NCBI GenBank assembly: GCA_964410125.1
Contig: CAYPGQ010000101.1
Span: 1 to 15,536, forward strand
DNA from: G020348385 sp964410125
Lineage (GTDB): Bacteria > Acidobacteriota > Aminicenantia > Aminicenantales > Aminicenantaceae
Length of the DNA: 15,536 nt
Direction of reading: 5' to 3'
The position numbers and the translations under genes are program-made. The notes beneath the pieces were generated by a model that saw only the letters and a program-made list of their open reading frames with translations, was not told the origin of the DNA and made no database searches. Every line of letters starts with the position of its first letter. The first letter of the stretch is position 1. Of this stretch, positions 13,329 to 15,536 are shown in pieces.

Positions 13329-15536
13329 ATGAACAAGCCTCCAAAATTGGCAAAGTTCCTGTTAAAAATCCTGTCATCTCGTGAAAAAGATGAAGCCTTT
13401 CTAGGCGATATAGAGGAGCTTTTCCAAGACCGCACAGAATGTCAAGGCCTCTTGCGATCGAAACGCTGGTACTGGTGGGAGATCGTAAAGTCCATTCCCA
13501 AATTTTTCAGAGAATCTATCCGCTGGAGGATAACGATGTTAGAAAATTATTTAAAGATTACTCTCCGGAACATGAAAAGACACAAGGGATATTCCTTCAT
13601 CAATATTGCCGGCTTGGTTGTGGGCATTGCCTGTACAATTTTTATTCTCCTATGGGTAAAGGATGAATTGAGCTTTGACAGGTTTCATGAAAACGCAGAC
13701 AGGATATACAGAGTTGTCTCCTCGACATCTGATGATGGGTTGCCAACAAATGCGAATGGTTCCTTCGCTGTGGGCCGGGCACTAAAAAGGGATTTTCCCG
13801 AAGTGATTGAAACTGTGCGCATGCGCAAGATGGGGCAGGGTGTAAAGCGGTATATCGGATATAAAGATAAAAAATATTATGAGCCCAGGTTCTTTTTCTC
13901 TGAACCCACTATTTTTACGGTTTTTAATTTCCCATTGGTCAAAGGCGATCCTACCACAGTCCTAGATCAGCCGAACTCCATTGTTTTGACCGAAGAAATG
14001 GCAAAAAAATATTTCGGGCACGAAGACCCTATCGGGAAGACTATCGAAGCCGATCCTTATAACGATGGAGAACTCATGCTCTTTCACATAACCGGGATTG
14101 CAAAGAACGTTCCTCGTAATTCACACTTCCATTTTGACTTTCTTGCTTCTTACATAAGCCTAAAAGACGACACCAATGAATTTTCCGGTTTTTATCAACA
14201 CTTTACATACGTCCTTCTAAGTGGCAAATCTTCAGCCGAAACCTTAGATCGTAAATTACTGGAATTTCTTCATAGAAACTGGAAAAAAGATCCTTGGTAC
14301 ACCATCAGCCTCCAGCCTCTTCTGGATATCCGCCTCCACTCCAGATTGAAATCGGAAATCGAACCCACTGGGAATATTCTGTATGTCTACATCTTTACTG
14401 CAATCGCTGTATTTGTGTTGATGATTGCCTGTATTAACTTCATGAATCTTACCTCGGCCCGCGCCGTCAAAAGGGCTAAAGAGGTCGGCATTCGAAAAGT
14501 TGTGGGCGCCCGGAAAAATCAGTTGGTTCGCCAATTTCTTGGAGAATCACTTTTACTCAGTATATTTTCAGCATCGGCTGCGGTTCTTCTTGTCATCATG
14601 GCTCTGCCGCTGTTCAACAGGCTTACGGGTAAGGGCATTGCTCTTTTATCCCTTACAAATCCTTCGTTTGTTTTAGGCATCATCGCCATCGCTCTTGCTG
14701 TCGGATTCATCGCCGGAATCTATCCTGCTTTCTTTTTGTCCGCTTTTCAACCGATGCATTCCCTTAAATCCAGAACCGGATATTCGTTCTCCGGAACCGC
14801 GTTGCGCAAAGGGCTTGTGATCTTTCAGTTTGCCCTTTCCATAGGGATCATCTTTGCTACCTTGAGCGTCCATAAGCAGATGAAATACATACGATCCCGG
14901 AATCTCGGATATGACAAGGAACAGATCATGGTCATTCCGTTGAGCAAAGACCTTCGGCAAAATTATGAGGGTTTTAGAAATGAGTTGTTAAAAGATCCTG
15001 GAATTGAAAATACCACGACATCTTCCTATGTCCCGACTAGAGGAAGCGGTCATCTTTCCTTCCGGTTCGAGGGCACGAAGGAACTCCTTGACCAAGTGAT
15101 ATATCTCGTCGACAAGGAGTTTGTCAGCACATATGGGCTTAAGCTCTTGTCGGGAGGGAACATCCGGCTCCCGCTTTCAGAAGAGGGAACATCGGAATTT
15201 TTGGTCAGCGAGCTGACGACCCGGGAAGCCGGCTATTCTTCCCCTCACGAGGCGGTTGGAAAAGGTGTGGATTTTCATGAGTACAGAGGCCATATCGTCG
15301 GCATCGTCAATGATATAAACATCTATTCTCTTCATCAAGAACCACACTCCATCAGCTATATGGTTACATCTATCCAAAGTCACAACTATCTTTCCATACG
15401 AATACTTCCCCAAAACATATCTGAAACAATCGCTTATATCCAAAAAACTTGGAATAAAATGGTTCCATACTATCCTTTGGACTATTTTTTCCTCGATGCG
15501 AGCTTTGAACAAATGCATATCGCTGATAAAAAAATG
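13329..15536 (+). CDS. MacB/FtsX-type ABC transporter permease with PadR-linked prefix (pair 2), 3'-partial
   Basis: The frame is open from ATG 13329 to the last base (736 codons, ending ADKKM), so the gene runs off the window. The prefix (residues 3-65) has PPKLAKFLLKILSS, GDIEELFQDR and WYWWEIVKSIP. The core starts at residue 70 (MLENYLKITLRNMKRHK). TM1 is at about 90-110, and a periplasmic MacB-type domain follows. The first FtsX block has TMs near 350-374, 405-430 and 445-475, with a second-half TM near 495-518. The last FtsX block, expected after about residue 740, is missing because of the window edge. It is homologous to the permease at 6608-9148 and, like it, has no ATPase beside it in view. 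It is coupled to the PadR gene two bases upstream. The ribosome binding site is weak. Confidence 0.92.
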   Translation, partial: MNKPPKLAKFLLKILSSREKDEAFLGDIEELFQDRTECQGLLRSKRWYWWEIVKSIPKFFRESIRWRITMLENYLKITLRNMKRHKGYSFINIAGLVVGIACTIFILLWVKDELSFDRFHENADRIYRVVSSTSDDGLPTNANGSFAVGRALKRDFPEVIETVRMRKMGQGVKRYIGYKDKKYYEPRFFFSEPTIFTVFNFPLVKGDPTTVLDQPNSIVLTEEMAKKYFGHEDPIGKTIEADPYNDGELMLFHITGIAKNVPRNSHFHFDFLASYISLKDDTNEFSGFYQHFTYVLLSGKSSAETLDRKLLEFLHRNWKKDPWYTISLQPLLDIRLHSRLKSEIEPTGNILYVYIFTAIAVFVLMIACINFMNLTSARAVKRAKEVGIRKVVGARKNQLVRQFLGESLLLSIFSASAAVLLVIMALPLFNRLTGKGIALLSLTNPSFVLGIIAIALAVGFIAGIYPAFFLSAFQPMHSLKSRTGYSFSGTALRKGLVIFQFALSIGIIFATLSVHKQMKYIRSRNLGYDKEQIMVIPLSKDLRQNYEGFRNELLKDPGIENTTTSSYVPTRGSGHLSFRFEGTKELLDQVIYLVDKEFVSTYGLKLLSGGNIRLPLSEEGTSEFLVSELTTREAGYSSPHEAVGKGVDFHEYRGHIVGIVNDINIYSLHQEPHSISYMVTSIQSHNYLSIRILPQNISETIAYIQKTWNKMVPYYPLDYFFLDASFEQMHIADKKM

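Noticed and set aside
13439..13666. A 75-codon plus-strand frame
   Set aside because: It lies wholly inside the second permease in another frame; the permease frame is open through the window end with clear family motifs.
1..15536. Search by eye for tRNA, rRNA, CRISPR arrays, transposase or integrase genes and terminal inverted repeats
   Set aside because: None seen; the only direct repeat of note is the 92-base pair described.

Overview
The window is a low-to-mid GC bacterial chromosome segment. It is rich in exported proteins and contains no tRNA, rRNA, CRISPR array, phage gene or transposase. Two adjacent pairs of a PadR-type regulator and a large MacB/FtsX-like permease carry the N-terminal prefix seen in 'orphan' permeases of Acidobacteriota-like bacteria. 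Together with a short C25 peptidase and a lipoprotein M3 peptidase, they suggest Aminicenantes, Acidobacteriota or a related anaerobic protein- and peptide-using lineage. That placement is inference; no marker gene is present.

Layout. At the left edge lies a probable L-2-amino-thiazoline-4-carboxylate (ATC) hydrolase-like gene (+, possibly cut at its 5' end). It converges on a secreted gingipain-type C25 cysteine peptidase (-). Next is a secreted glycine-zipper protein (-), divergent from a secreted serine beta-lactamase-like hydrolase with a C-terminal TPR (+). The stretch 4517-5223 holds a 92-bp degraded copy of part of a gene found 4.7 kb further on, then two small conserved proteins on the minus strand. 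A secreted pentapeptide-type repeat protein (+) has a regular 22-residue period. It is followed by the first PadR/permease pair (+, ATGA overlap).

This pair converges on a two-gene minus-strand operon: a lipoprotein M3 zinc dipeptidyl carboxypeptidase (Dcp-like), then a secreted protein with two tandem alpha-beta barrel-like halves, joined by TAAATG. To the right are a Phd/YefM-RelE toxin-antitoxin operon (+) and the second PadR/permease pair (+). The second permease is open to the last base of the window, so it is truncated by the window edge rather than by mutation.

How the parts may work together. At least six products have export signals, and three are peptidase or peptidase-like hydrolases (C25, serine hydrolase, M3). 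This fits extracytoplasmic peptide breakdown. The PadR/permease pairs look like regulated export or envelope-stress modules whose ATPase is encoded elsewhere. The toxin-antitoxin pair has a perfect 16-bp palindrome wrapped around its -10 box, which explains autoregulation directly. The most novel items are the 22-residue pentapeptide variant, the duplicated fragment of the two-halved secreted protein, the serine hydrolase-TPR fusion and the pair of small conserved proteins.
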